NCBI GenBank assembly: GCA_036365515.1
Contig: CM070874.1
Coordinates: forward strand, 28,397,862 to 28,461,861
Length of the DNA: 64,000 nt
DNA from: Torymus aiolomorphi
Taxonomy: Eukaryota; Arthropoda; Insecta; Hymenoptera; Torymidae
Direction: 5' to 3'
The notes under the pieces are model-generated. The model saw only the letters and a list, made by a program, of their open reading frames with translations. It did no database searches and was not told where the DNA came from. The position numbers and the translations under genes were made by a program. Positions 41,928 through 54,439 of the stretch are shown here, piece by piece; the first letter of the stretch is position 1, and every line of letters begins with the position of its first letter.

Positions 41928-43587
41928 CGTGGGAGATCCAACTTCGCCATGGACACAGAGGAGAAACCTTCTTCTATCTTCTACGCCTACTTTCGAGTGA
42001 CGTAGAGATAGCTTCTGTCTCCATTCAGGTACGCATCAAAGTGTTCGTGGTCGCGGGTGCCGTAACTGTCGCGTGCTCTAGCATGCAGACTTCGCGCGTA
42101 CGTTGCTGTCTCTCTCTCGTTATCACGCCGTCGCGCGCAAGGAAGCCTATCACTAAGGCTTCCTAGGGGAAATAGCAGACTCAATTGCTATTTTCCCCAT
42201 TTCTGGAAGCGCCTTGGAGTACGTACCTAACGACTCCAAGACGTTGCCAAGAGCGTGCGCTGCAAAGCCAGCTCTAGAGTCATCGCGTTCGTACGGTGAC
42301 CGGCAGCCATCTTGTCTTGTAGCCAAAAGCATAAGCTGTAAAGCCAGCTTTCGAGTCACCGCGTTCGAACGGTGACCGGCAGATATCAAGACACGGACAA
42401 CCAGCGTGCATTGTACACGCACGGGGCCCACAGCATTTCATCACGGACAACCCATGTGCAGCGTACACGTACGAGGTCCACATCATTCAAGGCACGGACA
42501 ACCCACGTGCGGCGTACACGCTACGGGGTCCACACCAGCCAAGGCAAGGAGTACCCGCGTGGAATCTACACGCTACGGGGCTCACACGAGTCAAGCCACG
42601 GAGTACCCGCGTGGACATCGCTCTCTACAGCACCGAGGAGCGAGGCGTTCACCGGGCATACAGGCGGCTTTCCACAAAGGAGGAAGAGACATCTTCAAGA
42701 GGACGACCATAAGGACGCGTTACGTCCAAGACGCCACGTACGTCGTCACCAAGCATAAGTGGAGGGGACGAGTCGATTGTCATAAGCCAGGGGGCGCATC
42801 AACGGAACGAAGCTGTACTCGGACGAGTCCATCTTCTTCGCACCCAACGCCGATCCGATTGCGCTCGGATGCCTCGTCCTAATACTTGGACACACGTATC
42901 GTTCCAATTTGTTTAATTTAAACTTTGCAACTATCGTCTAGTTATTCTAGTACATTTATTACGTTTAATGAGAATTTAATTATCTCTATTTAGTCAAAGT
43001 ACTTTAATTAAAATTAAGTAGCGTCATTTGAGATTAGTACAAGTTAATTGTGTTTGAGTTTACTATAAATTTAATTGTAATATTTAGCTAGTCTTGAGAA
43101 AATTGATTGCAATTTTCGCCTTAGCAAACACTTATGTTACTTGACCTTGCAGTTTTATTGCTGTCTGCTGCTACTTTGTCTTGACTGCAACATCGACTGC
43201 TGGACCACATCTGGATGCATTCCTGATTCAGCTGCTGACTACGCTGCAAGGATAGCTGAATACAACGCCTGCAGTAACTTCCCTTCGAACAGTCAACGCT
43301 GTGGATCATCAGCTGATTCACCGTGAGAACGTTAGCAGACACAGTCAACATCCCAGCTTCAAGCGCATCTCAACTTCTATTATAGCATAAGTATTATAAC
43401 CTAGGTTAAGACTTAGATGTAATTACTCTCACTATTACTTCTCTACTCTCAAGTGGTTAAGAATAGTTTACTACCAAAGCTAAGTAGTCAATTTCGTCAC
43501 TAGCCTTCTATTATTGTTGATCTCAAAGGCTTCATCTCGTCTCCATAACTAGTCAATTCTTTACTAGCCCAATTATTTGATCTCAAA
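41928..43587 (+). other. BEL/Pao leader with internal tandem repeats
   Basis: 1.66 kb untranslated leader. It has a two-copy repeat (42248-42307 and 42326-42384, sharing AAAGCCAGCT and ACGGTGACCGGCAG) and a unit of about 52 bp repeated 4.5 times (42393-42620, CACGGACAACCCACGTG and CGTACACGCTACGGGG). Short ORFs across it are not conserved. Confidence 0.75.
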
Positions 43588-46500
43588 ATGGAGGCGTTTC
43601 ATGCTAAGCAGATGGAGCTTCAAGTTAAAATTGCAAATTCTTTTAAAAATTTCAAATCTAAGGGTAAAGATAACATGACGAAAGGTTACGCAGAATCGCG
43701 TTTAGCCGGACTTGAAGCAAATTATACGACTTTTCGTGAGAATCACGAGAAACTCATGCTCATTGAAGGTCTTGATAAAAAACATGCCTATTTTACAACT
43801 AATCTCTGTGATCTGGTTGAGGATAGTTTCTACGACCGCAGAGGAGATTTTCTTGACTTCTTAAAATCTATTAAAATTAGAGATGCTGCTCAAAGTTCTT
43901 CTAATTCGAATGCTGCCCCAGTTATTACAGGTTCAGCCCAATCAACTAACGTTTCGTTTCAATCGTTACCAAAGATAGATTTACCAAAATTTTCAGGTAA
44001 ATTCTCTGATTGGGAGAATTTTAGGGATGTCTTTCGCTCAGTCATACGTAGTCGCGAAGACTTAACGCCTGTTTTGAAATTGCATTATCTTCGCACTCAC
44101 CTCGCAGGAGAGGTACTTGAGAAAATTAAATCTCTTCCCATTTCGGGTGATAATTATGAACGAGCCTGGACAGCTTTAATCGAATATTACGAAAATCAAC
44201 GTCGTATTGTTGGTTCACACATTTCATAAATCTTCTCAGTCAAACCCATGAAGACAGACTCTTCTTCGGAAATTAAACGTATTTAGAGGGAACTTTACAA
44301 CCCTGTAGCTAGTCTAACATCCCTTAATAGAGCAGATTCTTTAGGTAGTGATCTGATGGTACATTTCTCGCTTAAGCAGCTTGATTTGAATACTCGTAAA
44401 GAATGGGAAAGACATCTTGGTGATAGTGTTGATCCACCCACATTGGAACAACTTCAAGCCTTTCTTCGAAGTCAAACCCTCACTCTAGAGGCCATAGAAG
44501 CTGGCACTAGAACGTCTTCAACAAATAATTCAAAACCTCGTAAATCAGAGCATGACAATGCTCAGTCGGTTTATTCGCTTCAAGCTTCATCTAAGAACCC
44601 GGCAAAAAAGAAATGTTCGATTTGTAATAAACATCATTTTACAAACAGATGTGAACGATTTCTCAATAAAACGATTCCTGAACGAAATAAATTGATAAGA
44701 TCTTCTAATCTTTGCTTCAATTGTTTAGGAAAACACAACGTTAAAAATTGTACTTCCATGTACCGATGCATTCTTTGTAAAGCTAAGCATCACACTTCGG
44801 TGCACACTGACAGCAATAAAGTAATCAGTTCATCGCAGACTGATCAGATTGACTCAGTGTCCAACCCAAACTGTAGCAACGTTGTCGTTTCCAATGACTT
44901 TCAACTTGCCTCACAGTCAGCCTCCCTTAATAGTGGAGTAAGTACTAAGAGTACTGGAGTACTTTTAGCTACCGCTAGGGTTAACGCCCTTGGTCCTAAC
45001 GCAACCAAAATTCTAGTTCGTGCGCTCATCGACCCTGGATCTCAAATCTCACTTGTTACACAAGTCTTGTGTAACTTGCTCTCATTAGATTGTAGAACCA
45101 GTCATACGCACATTCAAGGTATAGGCGAAAAGATAGCTGCTGTATCTTCTAAGGTAGCTTGTCTTTCTATACAACCTCATTTTGATTCAACCTTCTCTCT
45201 AGAGGTTGACTCGATAGTCTTGCCAAAACTCTCGTCGTATAAGCCTCCCGTCGTAGGGAGTAATACAAATTTCGAATACTTAAGAGGGCTGCAACTAGCA
45301 GAACCCAAGTATCTGGAACCTTCACGTATCGATATTCTACTCGGTGCTAGCGTTTATGCGCAAATCATTGAAAATCAAATAGTTAAGGGCCAAAGTCTTC
45401 ATCCGATAGCACTTAGTTCCAAACTTGGATGGCTTTTGACAGGTAATCTCTCTTCGTCAACTTCAGAAATAGGGTTAGAATCAATACCTCTTCATTGTTC
45501 GGACAGCTGCGAGCATGAAGCCAAACTTTTGGAGCTCGTACAAGATTTTTGGAGGGCGGAGGAGATAGTCAATGACAAAAAATCTTACTCGCCTAACGAA
45601 CAAGCACGCGAGGATTTTTATCGAAAAACAACTCGTCAAGATGAAACAGGGCAATATATAGTAAGTCTACCCTGGAAAAGTCGAGACCAGTTGAGTTCTG
45701 CTCATCTCGAGAGCTCTCACACTGCCGCATTATGCGCACTCAATCGTCTCGAAGCAAAGTTCGCTAAAGACGAAAAACTGAAATTAGTTTATACTGAATT
45801 CATAAAGGAATACATTGATTTAGGTCACATGTCTCTCTCTTCGAATTTTGATTCATTTACGAGCAAATCTCAAGCCTTCTTACCACATCATGGTGTGTGG
45901 AAGGAAACAAGTACAACTACCAAATTACGTACTGTGTTTAATGGCTCGAGTAAATCAAAAACAGGGGTCTCGGTCAACGATCTCATACACGTTGGACCCA
46001 ATCTTCTTCAGAATCCCGTCGCTTTGATCTGTGCCTGGCGTAGGTATAAGATCGCACTTTCAGCTAACGTGGAGAAAATGTTCAGGCAGATTGTTGTCGA
46101 ACAATGTGATCACCCCTTTCAGTCGATTTTATGGCGTTTTGACAAGAGTGAACCCATTCAAATTTATCGATTAACCACAGTGACGTATGGTTTGGCCTGT
46201 TCGCCTTTTCTAGCTATACGAACTCTTTTGAAATTAGCCGAAGACTATGGCCAAACTTTCCCAATCGCAGCTGAAGCTGTTCGAACAGAGATGTATTCGG
46301 ATAATGTGCTTACTGGTGCACATTCACTTGATCAAGCATTGAAAAAACAAGATGAATTAATCCTTCTCTTTAAACAAGGTCATCTCAACCTTCGTAAGTG
46401 GACTTCAAACAATACTGAAGTACTCTCTTCCCTACCCTCGAATATGTTAGCTGCAGATTCCATTGCTTTATTTGCTTCTGAATCCTATGTACCAATTTTA

Positions 46501-48903
46501 GGTATAGATTGGCAACCTAACACAGATTACTTTAGTTTTCATGTCGAAGATGCTCCCGTTGATTCGGCATAGACCAACCGTTCGGTTCTCTCTAGAATTG
46601 CTCGCATCTTCGACCCCATGCGGTGGTTGGCTCCTATCGTAATAACCGCTAAGATTATTATGCAATCTTTATGGATTCTGAAGGTTAGTTGGGACGAAGA
46701 ACGGCCTCTTGATATCTCAAATCGGTGGCAGACTTGGTTGCAAGATCTTCATTCACTTAGTCTGATTAAAATCCCACGATAGAGCGGATACACTCCCCAA
46801 TATGAATTACTTGAGATTCACGGATTCGCAGACGCCTCTAAATTTGCGTATGGTGCAGTAGTCTACCTGCGCTTGATCCAAACTCAAGAAGCGCTTGTCA
46901 CGCTTCAAGTGGCTAAAACGCGAGTAGCTCCACACAAGACGCTAAGCATACCTCGCTTAGAACTTTGCGCTGCGTTGCTACTTGCTCGACTGGTTCACAC
47001 ATTCCTCGAATCTTTCCCAATAAAGGTTGAGAGTGTTCATCTTTGGTCTGATTCTGCTGATGTGCTCTTCTGGTTAAAAGACCACCCCTCTAGATGGGGC
47101 GTTTTTGTCGATAACCGGTGCTCCGAGATTCATACCCTGCTACCTGATGCGTTCTGGCATCACGTACGATCAGGTGATAACCCCGCGGATGTTATTTCAC
47201 GAGGTATTGAGCCCTCAAAACTAGTTTCGTATAGCTTATGGTGGAAAGGTCCCACCTGGCTCTCCGATAATCATGAGTCACGGTCAAAAGCTCATGATCA
47301 GCTCAATTTTACAGTAAATAGTCTGAATCTTCGACCTAGCCACACTCTAGTCGCTAGCAAGGGCACTCCAAATTCTGTCGAGAATACTCCAAAAATTTGG
47401 AGTCTTATTAACAAATATTCGTCATTAAATAAGTTATATCGTATGGCATCGTACTGCTTTAGATTCATCTTCAGAATCTGCTCGAAAACTGAACGCGAAG
47501 CGACTTCAAGTTCGGTTGTTAGTTTTCGTACTGTTCTTCAATCCCTACTATGCCATCACACTCCGGATTCTAAGGGAATAAGTGCTAGTGAGATTGAGAA
47601 CACCAGACTTTGTCTGATATATCTAGTTCAAACGGCATATTTTAAACTTGAACTCCAACAGTTACAAAGAAAAGGTAAACTTTCGACCAAAAGCTTTCTT
47701 TTACCTTTAAACCCCATGATACAAAATCAGTTGCTCAGGGTGGGCGGTCGACTTTCTCACTCTCTTCTCGAAGAAGATGCTAAGCATCCATTTATTTTAC
47801 CTGCTGATTGTCACTTTACCACTCTATTAATTGAGGATGCTCATCAACGTACTCTCCATGGTGGTGTTCAATTAACACTTGCCACGCTAAGACGACAGAA
47901 TTGGATAATTAAAGGACGATCTGAAGTCAAGAAAGTCATCAGAATTTGCCTCGCATGCTCCCGACATGCCGCTCGAGTGCCAACTCAATTAATGGGTGAG
48001 TTGCCCAAGGCTCGAGTATGCCCTTCTCCGCCATTCGAGTGCTCAGGCGTCGATTACGCCGGCCCCATTCCGTTTCGTCTTACTAAGACTAGGGGTAAAG
48101 GCACCATGAAAGGTTATATAGCGATTTTTATTTGCATGGCTACCCGAGCCGTACACATCGAGGTAGTTGAGGACTACTCTAGTGAAGCGTTCATCGCTGC
48201 TTTCCATTGTTTTACCGCTCGTAGAGGTCATTGCAAAAAACTGTTCTCTGACCAAGGTACGAACATCGTTGGGGCCGATGCTCAGCTAAAATAGACGCTC
48301 GTAGCCTCTTCCTCATTCTCTTCGCTAACTGTAAAGTCTCTAGCTCAAGAAGGAACATCTTGGATCTTCAATCCCCCCGGTGCGCCTCATTTTGGTGGCA
48401 TTTGGGAGGCCGCAGTTAAGTCGGCAAAACACCACATCCGCCGAGTCGTTGGAGAACAAGTTCTCACATTTTCGGAGCTTGTGACTCTTATGTGCAGAAA
48501 TGAAGATTGCCTTAATTCAAGGCCGTTAACAGCTATCACGGACGATCCTTCTGACCTATCATTTTTATCCCGATTAGATTTTCTAATTTAACGTTCGTCA
48601 TTTCTAGTACCTGAAGAAAACCTCGCAGATGCCAATGTGACTCCAGGAAAGCGCTGGCTTTTGATCAGCCAGCTGATTCAGCATTTCTGGACGAGGTGGT
48701 CTTCAGAATATCTGACTTCGCTGCAGGCACGACGTAAGTGGAGGCAACTACAGCATCCAATAGCCGTGGGTGATCTCGTGCTCGGTCGCACAGCTATTAA
48801 TCCAGGGAGTGATGGAATCACGCGCGTGGTCGATTTGTGCACGGCCACCACAACTCTTCGTCGACCCATCGTCAAGGTCGTACGTCTTCTCCCTGCTGAG
48901 TGA
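43588..48903 (+). pseudogene. BEL/Pao gag-pol polyprotein with six in-frame stops
   Basis: One frame of 1772 codons without frameshift. Order: gag (LPKIDLPKFSGKF at residues 127-139, DUF1759-like), three zinc knuckles (from about residue 340; CSIC, CFNC, CILC), aspartic protease (ALIDPGSQ, nt 45022), reverse transcriptase, RNase H (HGFADAS, about 46820), and integrase with HHCC zinc finger (47838-47965) and D (48051), D (48250), E (48406). Stops are at 44227, 44284, 46570, 46780, 48292 and 48589. RT motif A reads SANVEKMF (Asn for the catalytic Asp) and motif C reads YSDN (Asn for the second Asp). The copy cannot make active RT even with readthrough. Confidence 0.95.
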
Positions 48904-48926
48904 GGTTCGTTCGCCAGTCTGGCCAA

Positions 48927-48937
48927 GGTGGGGGGAA
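48927..48937 (+). promoter_or_regulatory. BEL/Pao polypurine tract
   Basis: GGTGGGGGGAA lies directly before the 3' LTR, the expected priming site for plus-strand synthesis. Confidence 0.75.
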
Positions 48938-49255
48938 TGTTCACGATCCATCGCCTCGAACGCTCGAGACGCTCACGTCATCGAGCCTTATAAGGTCATT
49001 TCGGCCTGCGCAAGTGCGCAGCCAGTCAGCGCTCGCCACGCGGCCCTCTCTGCGCCCCTCCAACTCCCAAGACGCCGGCCGACGGCGCCTGGACGCTCAC
49101 CCAGTTCAGCACGCGACGGCCAAGAGAGACAGAGGCAGCTCACGACTGCACAACGGACACCAACAATAAACCACTTTATTGTCCACACGAAACGCCTTCA
49201 ATTATTGAACCTTCAGTCCACGATCCCACGCTTCATTCATTCACTCTCAAAAACA
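48938..49255 (+). repeat. BEL/Pao 3' LTR
   Basis: 318 bp, partner of 41589-41907. The CRE-like site of the 5' LTR is TCACGTCA here. Confidence 0.95.
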
Positions 49256-49802
49256 TCTATACTTGCCTTATTTTATTCTTTCACAGAAAGTTTTATATTA
49301 ACAATATTATTATTATTTGTACAATCATGAAAAAAATGATTACCATTTGTAGAGAGTGCTTATTGAATAGATGAGATTCGAATAAATAAAAGGTCTAGAC
49401 AAATTGGGTTGTTTTTTTATAGATTATGTAGAAAAAACGTCTATACTTGCCTCATTTTATACTTTCGTAGAAAGTTTTATATTAACAATTTTATTATTTG
49501 TACAGTCATGAAAAAAATTATTCCCATTTGTAAAAAGTGCTTATTGAATAGACAAGACTAGAAGAATTAAAAGGACTAGAGAAATTGTGTTGTTAGAGAA
49601 CGTACTTAAAAAATTAGCTTTTAAAAAACGTGTTGATTGTTTTAAAAAAATATTGAAGCCCTCATTAATATTTTTGGTACTCAGTTTGACGGATGTTGAG
49701 AGAGAGAGGGAGAGAGGGCGATAGAGAGGAGAGGGAAAGAGAGGAAGAGAGGGAGAGGGCGAGAGAGCGACAGGTGGAGAAAGGGAGGGAGAGGGAGGAT
49801 GA
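49256..49802 (-). repeat. Displaced outer arm of the large palindrome
   Basis: Matches the reverse complement of 38420-38990, including the CT/GA-rich tract (49693-49800). With 41588 it forms one continuous sequence across the BEL/Pao empty site. Ends at the junction with a Penelope-like coding region near 49803. Confidence 0.8.
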
Positions 49803-51145
49803 GCGAGAGACTAATATTGTAGATACCATAAAAAACGTCGAACATATGCTTGATATTAACGACTTAAAAGAAGATACTAGTAACATGATTAGGAAGAACA
49901 TTATTAACAGCTTACAAGACCATATGAATAAGAAAAACATATCAAGTATGAAGATAGGATCTTTGCAAAGAGGTTAACAAAAACTAAGCCTTTTATAAAG
50001 AATAATGATGTTTTTCTCACAATGGCTGATTAAGGCAACGTAACAGTCGCCATCGACAAAACACAATATAATCAAAAAATGAATAATTTATTCAACGATA
50101 GTAACACATATACACGAATTTCTAGTAATCCTCTTCCAAAACTTCAAAAATGTGTACAGAAAATAATGAATCGTTGGAATGATAACAACTATTTCAGTAA
50201 AAAATATCACAAAAATGAATTAACACAAACGAATACTATCCTCCCGGAGATTTATGGACTATTAAAGATACATAAAAAATACACACCTTTAAGACCAATA
50301 GTGTCGTGTGTTAGTAGTCCTACGTATAATTTATCAAAAAGATTAGATTCACTGATACGTAGTAGTATACCAAAACCGAAGTCATATATTAAAAATAGCT
50401 CGGATTTGATAAATAAAATCAAAGATGTTATCGTTCCGGATGATCACGTCATAATATCATGAGATGTAACATCATTATTTACCAATGTACCGCAAGAGTT
50501 AGTTATTAAAGGTTTAGAGAAAAGATATCAACATATGTTTCACCACAACATACCACTTAATGAAATAATAGAGACGTCCAGGTTCTTAATGAACAACACC
50601 ATTTTCAATTCAATTGTAATTTTTACAAACAGATATATGGGTCACCCATGGGTAGTCCAATTAGCCCGTCATTCGCCGATATAGTTATAGTTGACTTGGA
50701 AGAGGATTGCATAAAAAATCTAGATTTTATACCATTGTTCTACTATAGATACTTTGACGATATTAACACGTGCTTACCAAAAGAAAAAATACAACAAGTA
50801 CTAAATACATTCAATTCTTATCATGAGAATTTAAAATTTACACATGAAATTGAAGAAAATAACAATATTAGTTTTCTAGAATTAAGTCTAATCAAAGAAA
50901 ATAACAGAATTATTACCGATTGGTAACACAAACCTACTTTTTCAGGTAGATTTTTGAATTTTAAATCACATCACCCTACAACGCAAAAAAGAGCAATGGC
51001 ATTTAATCTAGTTGACAGAGCAATATTACTCTCACATAGAAAATTTTGGGGAAAAAACATTAGTCTAGTCAAGAAATTCTTAATTAATAATAACTATCCA
51101 GAAAAATTCATTGATCATCATGTTAAAAATAGATTAAATAAGTTC

Positions 51146-51177
<32 letters not shown>

Positions 51178-51694
51178 AAACGTAAATAATAATAACATGA
51201 ATAAAGAATACATGAAAGTAACATTAAGTTTACCATACATACCAGACAACTTTGAAAAAGTCTCAGTTAGTTTGAAAAAATTTGGTATAAAAACTGTACC
51301 ACAAATTAATAACAATCTCAGTAAGATAATAATAAGAGGTAAAGATAGGATGGAAAAATACGAAAATACCAATATTGTATACAGGATTGATTGTAATAAT
51401 TGCAGTGCTAGCTATGTTGGTGAGATTAAACGTACTCTCGGCACAAGAATAAAAGAACATTGTGCAAATCCGAAAAAAAGTGATAAAAAATTCGTCATCA
51501 ACAATCACATCAAAAAACATAAACATAGCTTTAATTTTGACAACGCGAAAATATTAGATCACGAAAGTTGTTGGAAAAGAAGGTTAATTTCTGAAATGGT
51601 GAATATAAAATTACAAGAAAATCCAATCAATATAAAAGAAGACACAAAAAATTTAAGCAATTATTATTCACAACTATTTGAAAAACTGAGATAA
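49803..51694 (+). pseudogene. Penelope-like family 2: reverse transcriptase and GIY-YIG endonuclease
   Basis: It begins with N-terminal linker sequence (IKNVEHMLDINDLKEDTSN) and shifts frame near 49970. MADstopGNVTVAIDK is the RT start motif with a TAA in it. Then LPEIYGLLKIHKKYTPLRPIV, a TGA at 50461-50463 just before the motif A Asp (DVTSLFTNVP), a frameshift near 50600, GSPMGSPISPSFADIV, YYRYFDDI (RT motif C with both Asp), a TAA at 50924-50926, HKPTFSGRFLNF, linker, CNNCSASYVGEIKRTLGTRIKEH and HKHSFNFDNAKILDHE. This is the best copy of the family in the window: nearly full RT plus nuclease with 3 stops and at least 2 frameshifts. Missing only the far N-terminus, which survives at 34922-35689. 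Confidence 0.92.
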
Positions 51695-52662
51695 AATGTT
51701 CAAGTTTGTAAAGTGAAATTAACCGTTCATAATTTTAAAGTAACATAACCTCAAAAATTTTCGAATTAACCGCGGGGCCGTACTTCGTTGGTATAGAACA
51801 GCCACACGGGCGCTACAGGTCGGCGGGCGCGCATCAAAACTTTGGTGCGCCCATGCAGAGGTGTAGTGCCCGAAAATTTGCGGGAAGATTTGAAAACGCA
51901 GAGGTTTAAAGGTGGAATTTTGATTATCATTATTAATTTCTAAATAATTGTAGAGTTTTAAATTAATGACATTGTATATTAAATTCATAATTGGGACGTT
52001 TCTTTATCAATTTGACTAATTAAAAGGTATTTTATCTTATCAGTTGACTTTTAATTTTGACAGTATTATACTGGGTTGATTACTTATCTAAATATGCTAA
52101 TTATACTCAGTGTAATTGTTTTCATTAAGACAAGTTATGTTGACAGTTACCTGTTTACGTTTCTTTAAAATTCTGACTGCTTTTGCTTTCTTCTGTGTTA
52201 ATTTATTAAACTGTTTCGTCCTCGGTGTTAATTTATTTAGGGTTGTCCCATTTTTGAGTTAACAGTAAGAATGGACTTATTCAAATTCAGAATATTTATA
52301 CCAAAGAAGAAGGTAACGATTAATTTCACTTGAAAACTAACCTCTTTGCAAAGATTCATATTAAATTCTCATTATTGTTTCTCGTTTTTAGACAGAGTAC
52401 AAGTACTTATTTTGTAATAAAAGTCGACGATGTTAATAAGTTGTAACTGAAATTTAGGTAAGAATGACGAGCAATATTGTGATGTTTATGTATAGTCTAA
52501 TTTGACTTGTGGTTAACTTCATAAATAAACTTTCAGTGCTTGAGAAGGGTAGCAAACCAGCTACCGAAACGTCGCAGGTTTTTTAATAATAATACTATTG
52601 TACTCATCAACATCAATTATTTACCTACCTAAAAAAAATCAACAAAATGAGTGAATACAGAA
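51695..52662 (+). mobile_element. Penelope-like family 2: pLTR of the second copy
   Basis: About 97% identical to 33970-34921. Includes the hammerhead-like motif (52539-52576) and the first six codons of the next ORF copy (ATG at 52647, MSEYRR) before similarity stops near 52662. Confidence 0.82.
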
Positions 52663-52762
52663 GAAGTTATTACGATAAAGTTATTTTAAGTGAAATAATA
52701 ATTATAGAATAAATAATCTACGGCTGTTGCTTGAACGTCATTGCCTCAAATAAAATTAAAAA

Positions 52763-54321
52763 ATGGCTATTAATCCACTGGTTGTAATATATTTATCATC
52801 TATAATCTTTAATCCTAACAATGTTAAAATTCAAGAATCAAAAGCTAACGAACAAGAGATAACTTTATATCATGTAATAGAAAATATAATAAAGGAGAGT
52901 GTAAATTACAATTTACATACAGAAGAAGAATATACTTTACTTTTTGAGGATGACTACAGTGATACACTTCCACACGATATTGAAGAAGAGGATGAATTAA
53001 ATAAAGATTATGGAGAGGTTCCTGCTTGTTTACCGAATGAAGAAGATGTAGACTTTGAATATAAGAAACAGGCAGTGCAGTATTGGCAAAGTGGAAAAAG
53101 AAAGCCATTATCCTTGAAAAGTGTACAATCGAAGTATAGAAAAGTTACTTCCGATCGTCAATTGCGACGGTGGATATTACAAATTGAAGCAGGGAGTACC
53201 AGAAAATCTATTCTATATGGAATAACAACTTATGTACTTCAAAAAGTTAAAGAAGCGATAGAATCAAAAATGACTCAGCATGATATTGATATAAAAAGAT
53301 GGGCTCTCGTAAAGAAAACAGAACTAAATATTCCGTGGTTTAAAGCTTCACATAGATGGATACAAATATTAAAAAAAAAATCACATTGTTTCGCATAAAA
53401 TAACAAAATTTATTACTATGTCATCTACACAGAAGGCAATAGAAGTAGAACAACACAAAGAAAATTTTGTTAACGATGACGAAAATCTCATTAAAGTACA
53501 TGGTGCTCAAAACGTTTACAATTCTGATCAATGTCGGTTCAATTTAGAAAAACATAGTGGTCGCACTCTTTGTTATGAGGGGATTAAAAATGTAGAAAAC
53601 ATCGTTCAGTCGGTATCTTCTACAACACATAGTTACACTATTCAACCAACAATATCAGCAAATGGAAAACTTGTGTCCTCGTTATTTATAGTTTTGAAAG
53701 AGGCTCATGGGCAATTTGGACCTAAAGTAATGAAAACTTTATTCAAACCAGAAAATATATACGTAGAAGTATCAGCCGCCGGTAAATTGTCCAAGGAATT
53801 ATTTCAAATTTGGATTCAAAATGTATTTTTGGATCACAATTAGATTCATGGAGTGGACAATGTGAAAACGCTGTAAAAAAAAGCTTTACCGAAAGAGTCA
53901 AATCTTATATTGAAAACGGTACCAAAAGGCACAACTGGTCAGATACAGCCTCTTGATGTATATGGTTTTCGATTATGGAAAAACTTTATAAGGAAATTAT
54001 CGACATAACACTTCTTATGAATTATGATGCTAAATTACATGAGAGAAATAATATAATCAAACTACAATCTCTAACCCATAATCAATTTTCTTCACCAAGA
54101 TTTCAAAATATATTTAAATATGCCTGGTATAAAAGTGGATACCTAACGAAGTAACCTACAAGACATCAAAATCCAGTCGATTTCTGTATGCATACTCAAG
54201 AGGAACCAATTTGCAACATATGTGGAGGAATTGCAGTCATACGATGTGCATGGTGTAAAAAGCTATTATGTTTTGAACATTTTTTCACAGATTATCATTA
54301 TTGTCAAACGTATATTGAATA
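52763..54321 (+). pseudogene. pogo/Tigger-like DDE transposase with C-terminal zinc finger
   Basis: The N-terminal part (52763-53398) is acidic, followed by SGKRKPLSLKSVQSKYRKVTSDRQLRRW, a helix-turn-helix DNA-binding region, and WIQILKKK. A frameshift near 53395 leads to the next ORF (53418-53843) with AQNVYNSDQCRFNLEKHSGRT (first catalytic Asp), THSYTIQP and FGPKVMKTLF. A TAG at 53841-53843 and frame changes precede GTTGQIQPLDVYGFRLWKNFIRK (DDE_1-type PLDV block) and CNICGGIAVIRCAWCKKLLCFEHF...YHYC, a C-terminal zinc-binding domain ending at 54321. The second catalytic Asp region is destroyed. The family is close to the pogo branch of IS630-Tc1-mariner; exact subfamily uncertain. Confidence 0.72.
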
Positions 54322-54439
54322 AAATTTACAAATTCACCAATTTTTGTAATATTTATATATGTTACATTGACAAATCATCACATTGTACAAATTAATAAAA
54401 ATGAAAAAAAGTTCTCGCTCATAATCTAGTAATAATAAT

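Larger units (their letters stand above)
41589..49255 (+). mobile_element. Complete BEL/Pao LTR retrotransposon, TSD TCTAT
   Basis: Two LTRs (41589-41907 and 48938-49255) flank a single-frame gag-pol. TCTAT at 41584-41588 and 49256-49260 is the target duplication. The LTRs differ at about 14 positions and one indel in 318 bp (about 95.5% identity), so the insertion is not recent. It sits in the right arm of the large palindrome. Confidence 0.95.
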
